Assembly (NCBI GenBank): GCA_039933635.1
Contig: JBDTNQ010000042.1
Location: 1 to 32,020 of the forward strand
Direction: 5' to 3'
From: JBDTNQ01 sp039933635
GTDB lineage: Bacteria; Acidobacteriota; Vicinamibacteria; Vicinamibacterales; SCN-69-37
Length of the DNA: 32,020 nucleotides
Positions 6,431-14,295 of this stretch are shown here, in pieces. How positions within the stretch are numbered: position 1 is the first letter of the stretch; every line of letters begins with the position of its first letter. Below the pieces are notes generated by a model. That model was not told the DNA's origin. It did no database searches and saw nothing but the letters and a program-made list of their open reading frames with translations. The translations under genes were made by a program, and so were the position numbers.

Positions 6431-7660
6431 TTACCAGCGGATAAGGACGACGTTGCTCCGCTCTGCCGTGCCCTGTTGGCCCGCCCGCGCGGGGGTGCTC
6501 ACCATGACACCCAGGAGTTCGCCCGGCGAGGGTGACCAATTCTGCAGGGGCGTGTTCGGGAAGTTGTCCCCACCGATGTTTCCGGCGATCCCCTTGCAAA
6601 TCTGGCCCGGCCGCAGCCACTCGTTGGCACCGGCAAACCACTTGCCGTTGAGGTTCACAAAGAACCACTGATTGCCCTCGACCGTCGCGCCCGTGTCGAA
6701 GAACGGAAGCGCCGGCCAGCGGCCAGCCTTCGTGTGGTTGGTGCAGAGATCTCCGCCCACGTGCGTGGCCGAAATCATCGTGGACGTCACCGCCCAGCCG
6801 CGGACATCCGCACCGAGCGCGATGGTGACCTGCTTCATGTCGATCTGGTCATCCGGCGCCGTCTGAGGAGGCTGGTCGGTCGGCGGCGCTGCCGTCGCTG
6901 CTGCCGTGACAAACGTCCAGATGTCGCTGTAATCGCCAACGTGGTTCTGAGTGTCGAAGGCCCTGGAACGCCAGAAGTAGCGGGTGCCGGGACTCAGGTC
7001 ACTCGGGATTCCGTACGCCGTTCGGCTGGCTCCAGCCACCACATCAGCCGAGATGATCCGGTTACTCATGCTCGCGTCTGGCGCCACTTCGAACAGGTAA
7101 CGAATCTGAGCCGCCGGCCCGGTGACCGGGGCATTGAGCACCTCGAGGATGGGCTTCTGGCTCGTTGTCGTCGACCCGTTGATCGGGCTCGACAGTCCGG
7201 GACGTCCAATGACGACCGGTGTAAACACGGAGAAGCTCATGGTCGGCGAGTAGTCGCCATCGTTGGCGCCGTCATATGCCTTCACGCGCCAGAAGTACGT
7301 GCGTTCGGCGCCGAGGTTTGACGGCAGCCGGAATGCGGTGCGGCCGTCTCCCGGCGTGATGCCCGTCTGCGAAAAAACCTTGTTCGCAAACCCACTGTCG
7401 ACGGCAATCTCGAGCACGTACGTCAATGGGCGAACGCCGTTGCTCGACGCGTTGTCGACCGTGAACGTAATAGGCTGCGTGTCTGACGCGATCTTCGCTC
7501 CGTTGATCGGCGAGATGACCACCGGATCGCTGATTTGCACGCCGGCAATGGGCCCGGCGATCGAGGGGCTGAGCGGCGTGGCGCTCTTGGACGCCTGGCA
7601 GGCGCTCAGGAGCAGGGCTGAGCCTGCCAGAACACAAAGGGTGACGAAGTTCCGTCGCAT
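6431..7660 (-). CDS. Lipoprotein with two Fn3-like repeats and a C-terminal domain
   Basis: The 409-residue protein starts at ATG 7660. Its signal peptide ends in the lipobox LSAC (Cys21). Two Fn3/Ig-like repeats follow, each opening with a P-x-x-SPINGS/A motif and containing TYFWRVKAYD or RYFWRSRAFD near its end, as in surface proteins with Fn3 domains. After an Ala/Pro/Thr linker (about residues 255-275) comes a ~130-residue C-terminal domain with ITVALGADVRGWAVTST-like strands and several Trp and Cys residues (GGDLCTNH, GQICKG). I do not know its ligand; a polysaccharide- or cell-wall-binding role is possible. It lies upstream of the two GDSL esterase genes on the same strand. Confidence 0.8.
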   Translation of the reverse strand: MRRNFVTLCVLAGSALLLSACQASKSATPLSPSIAGPIAGVQISDPVVISPINGAKIASDTQPITFTVDNASSNGVRPLTYVLEIAVDSGFANKVFSQTGITPGDGRTAFRLPSNLGAERTYFWRVKAYDGANDGDYSPTMSFSVFTPVVIGRPGLSSPINGSTTTSQKPILEVLNAPVTGPAAQIRYLFEVAPDASMSNRIISADVVAGASRTAYGIPSDLSPGTRYFWRSRAFDTQNHVGDYSDIWTFVTAAATAAPPTDQPPQTAPDDQIDMKQVTIALGADVRGWAVTSTMISATHVGGDLCTNHTKAGRWPALPFFDTGATVEGNQWFFVNLNGKWFAGANEWLRPGQICKGIAGNIGGDNFPNTPLQNWSPSPGELLGVMVSTPARAGQQGTAERSNVVLIRW

Positions 7661-7764
7661 GCAGTTGGCCTTGAAATCCAGACAGGGACCTACCCCGGTC
7701 TAGTAGCCCTATCGGCCAGTGAAATACAGAGGAACAGGGCCGGAAAGGAAAAAAGAGAGCCCGC

Positions 7765-7777
7765 TAGAATCGTCCAG
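7765..7777 (+). promoter_or_regulatory. -10 box spaced for a leaderless mRNA (FkbM gene)
   Basis: TAGAAT (7765-7770) is followed by exactly seven bases and then GTG 7778. Initiation at the usual 7-8 bases past the -10 box would put the transcript's 5' end on the start codon. No Shine-Dalgarno is present. The same spacing recurs at 27139-27152 and, on the minus strand, at 27113-27100. No good -35 box is visible. Confidence 0.55.
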
Positions 7778-8551
7778 GTGAACATGCCGCGTCCCCCCAG
7801 GACCACGACCAGCATCCTGGCGTCAGGACTGACCTTCGTTCGTCATGCTGCCGACCGGGGCCTCGGCCGGGCCATGGCGCGAGGCGCCTTCGAGTGCGCT
7901 GAACTGGCCTGTGCGGTCCGCCTGGTGGCGGCAGGGGACGTCGTCGTCGACGGAGGCGCCCATCTCGGGATCTATGCCTTGCACCTCGCGCAGCGCCTCG
8001 GGGCCTCGGGGCGTGTTTACGCCTTCGAGCCCCATCCCGAGACACGGGCACTCCTCGAGCAGGCCGTTGCCGCCAATGGCTTCTCCGCCCGCCTGGTGGT
8101 CTCGAGCGCGGCCCTGGGGGACGCGCCTGGCGCCGGTGTCCTGCGAACGTCCCGGCGCTGCGGAGCCTACGCGCACGCGTCGCTGGAACGCGCCGGTGCC
8201 CCGGCCTCGCGTGCCGAACGGCTGATACCGGTCGACGTCGTGCGGCTGGACGTCGCGGCCATTGAGGGGCGCGTCGCGTTGATCAAGCTGGACGTTGAAG
8301 GCGCGGAGTTCCTGGCTGTTCGCGGCGGCCTGGGATTGATTCGGCGCGATCGACCCGCGATCCTGTGCGAACTCGGCGACGAACAACTGGCGCGCGTCTC
8401 CGGCGCCTCGTCGGAGTCCCTCATGGCCATGCTTGCCGCGGTCGGCTACAGCGCGCACGCGATAGGCCCAGAAGGCCGCGCCGGCCCTCGCCTCCTCTCG
8501 CCGCCGACCACGCGCGTTTCGACCGTGCTGTTCTTGCCGGCACGAAGGTGA
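7778..8551 (+). CDS. FkbM family SAM-dependent methyltransferase
   Basis: The protein has 257 residues from GTG 7778; ATG 7784 is the near alternative. The SAM-binding motif VVVDGGAHLGIYALHLA is near residues 53-70, followed by VYAFEPHPETRALLEQ (acidic residue after strand 2) and later LIKLDVEGAEFLAVRGG, the FkbM/Methyltransf_21 signature. Family members O-methylate sugars or other small hydroxyl substrates, often in glycan or natural-product loci. The neighbouring membrane glycosyltransferases fit methylation of a cell-surface glycan, but this is inference. Its stop (8549-8551) directly abuts the stop of the convergent gene, giving the palindrome TGATCA. Confidence 0.88.
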   Translation: MNMPRPPRTTTSILASGLTFVRHAADRGLGRAMARGAFECAELACAVRLVAAGDVVVDGGAHLGIYALHLAQRLGASGRVYAFEPHPETRALLEQAVAANGFSARLVVSSAALGDAPGAGVLRTSRRCGAYAHASLERAGAPASRAERLIPVDVVRLDVAAIEGRVALIKLDVEGAEFLAVRGGLGLIRRDRPAILCELGDEQLARVSGASSESLMAMLAAVGYSAHAIGPEGRAGPRLLSPPTTRVSTVLFLPARR

Positions 8552-10003
8552 TCACTCTTGCCTGCAGAGATACCAGGCGCTCACCCGCTCCCCGCCGGGA
8601 CACGACGTCTCGTTGATTGAAACGAGCGTTGAGCCAGCTTCGCGGGCGAGACGTTGATACTCCTCAATTCTGACGACGTCGGTCGAGGCCACCTTCACAC
8701 GTTCGCGCGTCAGGAAGCTCACTTTGTATGCGCGCCAGTATCCCGACTCGGCCACGCGAATGCCCCGCGCCTCGAGCGCGTTCGCCAGATCGCGCGTTTC
8801 GTTGGACTCGCGGCCGCGAACGAAGTGCTCGAGCAGCCGTCCGTGATCGACCACGGACGTGGTGGCGCACATCGTGGCGACGATGATGGATACGGCACGC
8901 CAGCCGCGGCGGGTTTCGAGCGTGAGGTGTGCCGCGACGATGCCGACCGGGACGTAGACCGCGAGGAGCAGGTAGCGAATGACGACGCCTTCCGCCGGCC
9001 GGGTGGCAACGTAGGTGACGACCGCCAACGCGCCGACGCCGGCGAGATACCAGGCCGGCGCGGCTTGCCCCGAGGGCGCGCGCCGCGTGAGCACCACGGC
9101 CCGGCCGAAAGCGATGAGCAGTCCAAAGCCAAGCGGCCAGAACATCCACGAATGGCCGGTGCGTATCGACGTCACGTCCGATGACGCAGCACCGAGCAGG
9201 CCCGGCAGGTAGGAGCCGAGCATCACCCGTGCCCGGGCCGGGAACTCGCGGGGCTCGAGGGCCACGCGGTCCCTGATGTTGCCGACCTGCGAGCCCGCCT
9301 CGCCGCCGACGAGCGCGCCACGTGTGCCGGGCCCCATCATGTCGCTCACGGGTTTCAACGCCTGAATGGCTTGCATCGTGGCCACCGTGGCGACCCCCAC
9401 CACGAGCCAATGCTTCACGCGCGCGGGCTGCCACAGCGTTCGCGCCCACACCTCACCCGCCAGCAGGGCGGGCACCACATACACCGTGAACTCACGATTG
9501 AGGATGCCGATGCCGAGCACCAGTCCGAACCAGAGCGGGCGCCGGCGCAACAGCCAGAGCAGCGGCACGTAGAGCAGCGGCCCGATGTTGGCGCCGGCCT
9601 CGATGAGCGAGCGTCCCAGCAGCGGCGACGCCAGCGCAAAGAACGACGCTGGAATCAGCGTCGCCAACGGACGCAGGCGGCTGCCCGTCGACAGGATGAT
9701 CACAACGAGCATCGCCGTGATGACGTTGACGGCCGTCGTTGCCGCGTGGAGCGCCGCAACGGTCGGGCCCGCGATGAGGAAGAACGGCGCCGCGATCCAG
9801 GCGTCGACAACCAGCATGTAGGTCTGCCCGTAGTAGAACAGCGGGAACGCGCGTCCCTCGACAAGGTGCTTGGCCATGAGGCCGACAATGGCCTGGTCCG
9901 AGTCGAAAAATGCCTGCTCGTACGCGATGAAGACAAGCGACCGGAAAAGGACGAGGACGGCAGCCGCCGTCAGTGCGAGAAGCAACTCCTGGCGGCGTGA
10001 CAT
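8552..10003 (-). CDS. GT-C fold membrane glycosyltransferase (PMT/ArnT-like)
   Basis: From ATG 10003 the protein has 483 residues; the frame continues upstream but that part is Arg-rich and crosses the divergent promoter. About ten to twelve hydrophobic helices are visible. The first periplasmic loop holds FFDSDQAIVGLMAKHLVEG followed by FYYGQTYM; acidic residues in this loop are the catalytic feature of GT-C enzymes that use polyprenyl-phosphate sugars. The C-terminal ~120 residues form a soluble domain (RDLANALEARGIRVAESGYW). The likely role is transfer of a sugar to a lipid, glycan or protein on the outer face of the inner membrane; donor and acceptor are unknown. Confidence 0.78.
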   Translation of the reverse strand: MSRRQELLLALTAAAVLVLFRSLVFIAYEQAFFDSDQAIVGLMAKHLVEGRAFPLFYYGQTYMLVVDAWIAAPFFLIAGPTVAALHAATTAVNVITAMLVVIILSTGSRLRPLATLIPASFFALASPLLGRSLIEAGANIGPLLYVPLLWLLRRRPLWFGLVLGIGILNREFTVYVVPALLAGEVWARTLWQPARVKHWLVVGVATVATMQAIQALKPVSDMMGPGTRGALVGGEAGSQVGNIRDRVALEPREFPARARVMLGSYLPGLLGAASSDVTSIRTGHSWMFWPLGFGLLIAFGRAVVLTRRAPSGQAAPAWYLAGVGALAVVTYVATRPAEGVVIRYLLLAVYVPVGIVAAHLTLETRRGWRAVSIIVATMCATTSVVDHGRLLEHFVRGRESNETRDLANALEARGIRVAESGYWRAYKVSFLTRERVKVASTDVVRIEEYQRLAREAGSTLVSINETSCPGGERVSAWYLCRQE

Positions 10004-10040
10004 GCGGATGGTCCGCGCCGGCGAACCGCGCGCGTCGCGG

Positions 10041-10047
10041 TATGCTA
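10041..10047. promoter_or_regulatory. Overlapping divergent -10 boxes
   Basis: TATGCTA reads as TATGCT on the plus strand (toward the 10067 gene, 20 bases upstream of its ATG) and as TAGCAT on the minus strand (toward the 10003 gene). Near-symmetric -10 elements can fire in both directions. This is the only AT-rich spot in the 63-base divergent gap. Confidence 0.45.
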
Positions 10048-10066
10048 GCACGCCGTTCTTGAGACG

Positions 10067-11773
10067 ATGGCTGGGCAACGGTCTGATCCGACGCAACGAC
10101 TGGGGCTCGCGCTGGCCGTCACGGTGGGCCTGGCCGCCGCCGCGACGCTGGCCCGCACGCCGCGCGTGCCGATGCCCTCGCGTCCCTGCGCGGGATTGCC
10201 GGAACTCATCACCTTCGGGCTCGCCCACCTCACGCCCACGCTCCCCATCTCGTTCTGGATGTCGTGGCTCGACGCTGGACTACTGTTCTGCGGCATCGCG
10301 CTGACCACGCGCCTGGCTCAGCGGGTGGCCGGGAGCGTGTTTGCGGGCACCGCGGCGGGCGCGGCGCTGGGTGCGTGGGTGATTGCGGCGCCGGCGTTCA
10401 CCCTGCTTTTCGGAGCCGGGCCGTTGATGGCGGTGGTCGCGTTCTCATTTCTCCTCGACGAACCGCGTGACCGCCGGCTGCATCTTGCGGTGACCCTGGC
10501 CGTCGTCGCGGCAATCTGGCCGTCGATGACGCTCGCGTGCGCGCTGGTCGTGATCCTCGCTTCACGCGGCGTGCGGCCTTCCAACGCTGCGGGACTCATT
10601 GGTGCATGCGCCATCGGAGCCGTCGCGGCGATCGTCCATTGGGCCGCGTCAGGGGCGGCGCCTGCGGTGACGTTGGTCTCCTGTCTCATTCCCGATCGCA
10701 CGTTGATGCTGACCACGGTCTCAGCTGCGGCATCATCCGCCGGGCCGTACGTCTGCATCCTGGCGGTGTTCGGCGCCTTCAGCAGGCGGGCCGATATTCG
10801 GCTCTGGCCCGCAATGGCCGTCGCCGTGCTCGTGGCGGGTTCGCTTGCCGTAGTACAGCCGCCAGGGCCGGCGGTCTTGGCGGTCCTGCTGTGTCTTGCA
10901 GCCGCCGCCGGGCTGAGCGAGACCGCGCGCATTTGCCGTCCTGGGCCCGGCGGGCGGGTTGCCGCGGTTGTGCTCGTCGTTCTTGTCCCGATCCTTGCCT
11001 GGCAGTCCTTGCTCGCGGCCACGCGGCCTCAGGTCGACGCTCGGACCTTCGGTCATGATCGGCTCTCGCTTGCGCTCACACGCCGCATCGTGGCCGCGCT
11101 GCCGCCGGATGCGCGCGTGCTTTCTGAGGATGCCGTCGCCGACGTACTCATCAAAACGTCGTCCGGTCCGCACCTGCCCATTGAGGTGCCTGAGATCGCC
11201 GGAGCCTTGTCCAGAGGCAGTCGTGTCTTCGCGTTGCCGTTGGCTCAGCGCGAACTCGGACAGCTTGGCTATCGGCTCGACGACCTGATGGGCGGCGTGG
11301 CTGAGGTACACGCGGGTGCCGAGTGCCGCGGCGTCACCAGCGAGTGGCGAAACGTTCCGGACTTGGACGCGGTGCCGGCGTTCACGATGGTGGCCCGTAC
11401 GCCGGCCGAGGCTGGTCCCGTCGTGGTGTACGCGTCCTTCGACGTGCGACCGCGACTCAGCGCCGACGAATGGCCCGCGGTCGCAATGCGCGGCTTCTAC
11501 ACCACGGTCTACGATCTGGGGTCCGCCGGCGATCGCGCACACCTTGCGCAGGATGTGTCCGACGACAAGGCGCCCGCAGAGCGGATCGGGCGTGAGCGAG
11601 CGTTCGTCGCCAGGCTCGAACTCTGGCGAACGCCAACGGCACCGTTGCGTCTCACGGTCGGATGGGGATTCCAACCGCGCGAGGTCGTCGCCCGCGTCAT
11701 CGCCAGGTCAGACCCACGACGGTTCATGCTGTGCCCGACGTACCCGCACGTCGTGCGGCCGTTTGGGCCGTGA
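10067..11773 (+). CDS. Polytopic membrane protein of unknown function
   Basis: The 568-residue protein starts at ATG 10067. Residues 1-320 carry roughly nine to ten hydrophobic helices, including a loop LPISFWMSWLDAGLLF that resembles the helix-1/loop region of GT-C enzymes but lacks a clear catalytic acidic pair. The remaining ~240 residues are soluble, opening with ARTFGHDRLSLALTRRIVAALPPDARVLSEDAVAD and ending in an all-beta-looking stretch (VARLELWRTPTAPLRLTVGWGF). The topology (TM half plus a C-terminal soluble half) is shared with large glycosyltransferase-like membrane proteins. I do not recognise the family. Position between two glycosyltransferase genes suggests a role in surface glycan assembly, as inference only. 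Confidence 0.7.
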   Translation: MAGQRSDPTQRLGLALAVTVGLAAAATLARTPRVPMPSRPCAGLPELITFGLAHLTPTLPISFWMSWLDAGLLFCGIALTTRLAQRVAGSVFAGTAAGAALGAWVIAAPAFTLLFGAGPLMAVVAFSFLLDEPRDRRLHLAVTLAVVAAIWPSMTLACALVVILASRGVRPSNAAGLIGACAIGAVAAIVHWAASGAAPAVTLVSCLIPDRTLMLTTVSAAASSAGPYVCILAVFGAFSRRADIRLWPAMAVAVLVAGSLAVVQPPGPAVLAVLLCLAAAAGLSETARICRPGPGGRVAAVVLVVLVPILAWQSLLAATRPQVDARTFGHDRLSLALTRRIVAALPPDARVLSEDAVADVLIKTSSGPHLPIEVPEIAGALSRGSRVFALPLAQRELGQLGYRLDDLMGGVAEVHAGAECRGVTSEWRNVPDLDAVPAFTMVARTPAEAGPVVVYASFDVRPRLSADEWPAVAMRGFYTTVYDLGSAGDRAHLAQDVSDDKAPAERIGRERAFVARLELWRTPTAPLRLTVGWGFQPREVVARVIARSDPRRFMLCPTYPHVVRPFGP

Positions 11774-11783
11774 CGGTACAAGA

Positions 11784-11815
11784 CAAAGGCGGCAACCGCG
11801 AGGCCGCCGCCTTTG
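11784..11815. terminator. Bidirectional terminator-like hairpin
   Basis: CAAAGGCGGC (11784-11793) pairs with GCCGCCTTTG (11806-11815) over a 12-base loop, between convergent genes ending at 11773 (+) and 11838 (-). The AAAG/CTTT base gives short T-runs on both strands, so it could stop transcription from either side. Confidence 0.65.
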
Positions 11816-11837
11816 AATGTCGAACGCCGGACTCCTA

Positions 11838-12512
11838 CTAGAAGCGGTATCCGCCGCCGATCACGATGCGAGCGACGTTGACGCGCTGATCCGCGTTGAT
11901 GCTGAGCAGACGAGCGCCGAGGTCCACATACCAGCTCGTGCCGATGCCGCTCACCACGCCAATGCCGCCTTCGCTGGCGAAGTGATTCGCCTTGCCGATG
12001 ACGTCCTGACCAAGAGTGACGCCGTACTGGTCGGCCGTCGAGGTGATGTTCGCGCCATTCAGCGTGAGGGTAGGTTTGAGGTTGACCTTGGCACCGCCGA
12101 CCGTCACCAGAAAATACGGCCGGAATCGGCCGCTGTTCTCGAGCACCCAGCGTGCGCCGATCCCACTGAACGTCACCGGAGCCTTGAGCGTGCCGGACGC
12201 GGTAGCGCCTTGAGAACTGGCGAGGCTGCGGGCCAAGGTGGAAATCTTGTCGAGCTGTCGAGCGGACACGGAGTTCTGCGCCCAGCCGATTTCACCGATG
12301 ATGTCGAGATTGCGCCGAAACCGCATGCCGCCTTCGACGGCGACGACACCGCCGAACTTCTCGACGACCGCCGCCCCGGTGTTCAGACCGACGTACCAGG
12401 AATTGACAAGAGGCCCGGAGGGCACGCTGCTCGCTGGCGCATTCTGAGCCGTCGCTGGACCTGCCCAGAGGGCCGCCATCACCATCACACTTGCTGCGAA
12501 CACTCGCCTCAT
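11838..12512 (-). CDS. Outer-membrane beta-barrel protein
   Basis: The ATG at 12512 has GGAGGC eight bases upstream and gives 224 residues; a longer frame to 12551 lacks such support. A signal peptide ends in PATAQ. The mature part alternates Gly/aromatic and polar residues (SWYVGLNTGAAV, GIGARWVLENSGRFRPYFLVTVGGAKV) and ends in IVIGGGYRF, with the C-terminal Phe that BAM recognises. The length suits an eight-stranded OmpA/OmpW-like barrel. The function is not evident: adhesion, a small porin or a structural role are all possible. It is transcribed toward the hairpin at 11784-11815. Confidence 0.8.
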   Translation of the reverse strand: MRRVFAASVMVMAALWAGPATAQNAPASSVPSGPLVNSWYVGLNTGAAVVEKFGGVVAVEGGMRFRRNLDIIGEIGWAQNSVSARQLDKISTLARSLASSQGATASGTLKAPVTFSGIGARWVLENSGRFRPYFLVTVGGAKVNLKPTLTLNGANITSTADQYGVTLGQDVIGKANHFASEGGIGVVSGIGTSWYVDLGARLLSINADQRVNVARIVIGGGYRF

Positions 12513-12593
12513 CAATCTGCCTCCAACTGCTCTCATCCCGTAGCCCGCCACCCGGTCGATCCGGGAGACGACGTCTCATGGTAACAGACGCGC

Positions 12594-13565
12594 TTACGCG
12601 GGGTCCGTGTCTTTTGTTTCGAGGACTTGCCGAATAACGTAGGTGGGCTTGCCCTGTGACTCGTGGTAGGTGCGCGCCTGCATCTCCGCGAGCAGTCCCA
12701 ACGTCACGAGCTGCACGCCCGAAAACGCGAGCATGATCCCGATGAGCACCAGCGGCTGCCGCTGATTGAGCGACACCAGTCCCAGCAGGCGCAGCACACC
12801 GAGCACCAAGAGGATCAGCAAGCCTGAGAACCCCGCGATGCCGCCGATCGGGCCGAACATCTGCAGGGGCCTCGTCGAATAGCTCAGGAGGAACTTGACG
12901 GTGATGAGATCGAGTACGACGCGGAACGTCCGCGTGATGCCGTACTTCGACTCGCCGTGCACGCGCGCGCGATGATTGACCGGCTGCTCGGCAATGCGTA
13001 CGCCCATCTCGCTGGCGAGCGCGGGCAGGAACCGGTGCATCTCTCCGTAGAGCCGCAGCGGCTTCACGACCTCGGACCTGAACACCTTGAGTGAGCACCC
13101 GTAGTCGTGCAGGTGGACACCCGTCGCCCACGAAATCAGGCGATTGGCCAGCGTGGAGGGCAAACGCCGGTTGATCCAGGGATCCTGACGGTTCTTGCGC
13201 CAGCCACACATGATGTCGATCTGGTCCCGTTCGAGCCGATCAACCATCGATGGAATGTCGGCGGGATCGTTCTGCAGGTCGCCATCGGAGGTCACGATCA
13301 GGCGGCCACGTGCCGCCGCAAAACCCGCGGCGAACGCCGCCGTCTGGCCAAAGTTCCGTCGAAACTGGATCACCCGCATTCTCGCGTCTGCCTGTTGGAG
13401 TCGCGCGAGGATCTCGAACGAGCCATCGCGGCTGCCGTCGTCGACGAAGAGCAACTCATACGGCCGGCCCCATCGCCCGAGCACCTCGGTCAACTCCTGG
13501 TGGAGCGGCTCGAGATTGGGCGCCTCGTTGTGGATGGGGATGACAACGGAGAGGTCGGGAGTCAC
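12594..13565 (-). CDS. GT2 family polyprenyl-phosphate glycosyltransferase (GtrB/ArnC-like)
   Basis: The 323-residue protein starts at GTG 13565. The N-terminal GT-A domain has LSVVIPIHNE, LFVDDGSRDGS and TSDGDLQNDP (DxD metal and donor binding), then RKNRQDPWINRRLPS and HDYGCSLKVFR. Two C-terminal helices (about 230-260 and 272-295) anchor it in the membrane, the plan of dolichyl/undecaprenyl-phosphate sugar transferases. It would load a sugar from a nucleotide donor onto undecaprenyl phosphate, the donor type used by the neighbouring GT-C enzymes. TAGAAT on the minus strand (13583-13578) lies 12 bases before the start, implying a leader of about five bases. Confidence 0.92.
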   Translation of the reverse strand: MTPDLSVVIPIHNEAPNLEPLHQELTEVLGRWGRPYELLFVDDGSRDGSFEILARLQQADARMRVIQFRRNFGQTAAFAAGFAAARGRLIVTSDGDLQNDPADIPSMVDRLERDQIDIMCGWRKNRQDPWINRRLPSTLANRLISWATGVHLHDYGCSLKVFRSEVVKPLRLYGEMHRFLPALASEMGVRIAEQPVNHRARVHGESKYGITRTFRVVLDLITVKFLLSYSTRPLQMFGPIGGIAGFSGLLILLVLGVLRLLGLVSLNQRQPLVLIGIMLAFSGVQLVTLGLLAEMQARTYHESQGKPTYVIRQVLETKDTDPA

Positions 13566-13577
13566 GGTTGAGGGGAC

Positions 13578-13583
13578 ATTCTA
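13578..13583 (-). promoter_or_regulatory. -10 box for the GT2 gene
   Basis: TAGAAT on the minus strand lies 12 bases before GTG 13565, predicting a leader of only about five bases. It is one of four TAGAAT words noticed in the window on either strand, all just upstream of, or at, gene starts. Confidence 0.45.
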
Positions 13584-13648
13584 TGCTGGAGCGCCGGGTC
13601 AGGCCTGGCGCATGAGGGGTCTGGCACCGGCGACGCTGTCCGAGCGCG

Positions 13649-14275
13649 CTAGGCGTCGGCCGCGCGGCCCACAGCGCGACGCCGCCAGATGATCATGGCC
13701 ACGAGCAGGACGGCGACGATGCCGGCGGCCCAGATTGAAATCGTGGACAAATTGTCGCGGATGTAGTCCATCGCCCGGTCGCCGTATTTGTGCGCCAGCC
13801 ACGCCTCGGCACCAAAACGGGCGCCGCGGCCAATCGCAATCGCGGTCAGGAACGTCCGCGGTGGCATGTCGGCCACGCCTGCAAGAAGGACGAAGAGTTT
13901 GAATGGTGCCGGCGGCGGCAGGAGGGCGGAGGCGATCATCGCCAGGAGCCCGTGCTCTCGCACCAGCACGACCGATCGCTCCACCAGCTTCGCGCTGAAG
14001 CGACGGCGCACGAACGCCTCGCCGCCCTTCCGCGCCAGCGCGTAGATCACATAGCACCCTGCCACGGATCCCACCGTGCTGATGGCGGCAAAGTACAGCC
14101 ACTCCCCCGGATGATGCACCGTCAGCACGACGAGGAGCGCGTCGGCGACCTCCGGCAGCGACAGAAAGGACGAATCGAGAAACGCGACGAGCGCGAGCCC
14201 GGGGCCGCCCAGATGTTCGGCCACCGGTTGGATGGCGGCCACGAAACGGTGGAAGAGATCGGTCAGCCGTTGCAT
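13649..14275 (-). CDS. DedA/VTT-domain (SNARE-associated) membrane protein, YqaA-like
   Basis: The protein has 208 residues from ATG 14275. The first hydrophobic unit contains VAFLDSSFLSLPEVADALLVVL, followed by STVGSVAGCYVIYALARKGGEAF and the re-entrant LPPPAPFKLFVLLAGVADM, the pattern of the VTT/DedA domain with its conserved Pro and Gly residues. Four to five TM segments are likely. DedA-family members flip or recycle lipids, including undecaprenyl phosphate, which would suit its place next to a polyprenyl-phosphate glycosyltransferase. The subgroup here is the shorter YqaA-like one, so lipid transport is not certain. Confidence 0.88.
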   Translation of the reverse strand: MQRLTDLFHRFVAAIQPVAEHLGGPGLALVAFLDSSFLSLPEVADALLVVLTVHHPGEWLYFAAISTVGSVAGCYVIYALARKGGEAFVRRRFSAKLVERSVVLVREHGLLAMIASALLPPPAPFKLFVLLAGVADMPPRTFLTAIAIGRGARFGAEAWLAHKYGDRAMDYIRDNLSTISIWAAGIVAVLLVAMIIWRRRAVGRAADA

Positions 14276-14276
14276 C

Positions 14277-14295
14277 TAGAATAAATGATTATAAC
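14277..14295. promoter_or_regulatory. Overlapping divergent promoters in a 9-base gap
   Basis: Only nine bases separate ATG 14275 (minus) from ATG 14285 (plus). The minus strand carries a consensus TATAAT at 14293-14288, 12 bases before ATG 14275. The plus strand has TATAAC at 14290-14295, sharing TATAA/TTATA symmetry, and TAGAAT at 14277-14282. Either plus-strand box would start RNA downstream of ATG 14285. Confidence 0.5.

Noticed and set aside
10004..10228. N-terminal extension of the GT-C gene at 8552-10003
   Set aside because: The extra 75 residues are Arg/Gly-rich, overlap the divergent gene and its promoter, and lie before a good first TM helix at MSRRQELLLAL.
12552..12593. Small inverted repeats (GAGAC-GAC-GTCTC, CCCGG...CCGGG) as a terminator for the GT2 gene
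   Set aside because: Stems are five bases long, with no T-run; chance occurrence is likely at this GC content.
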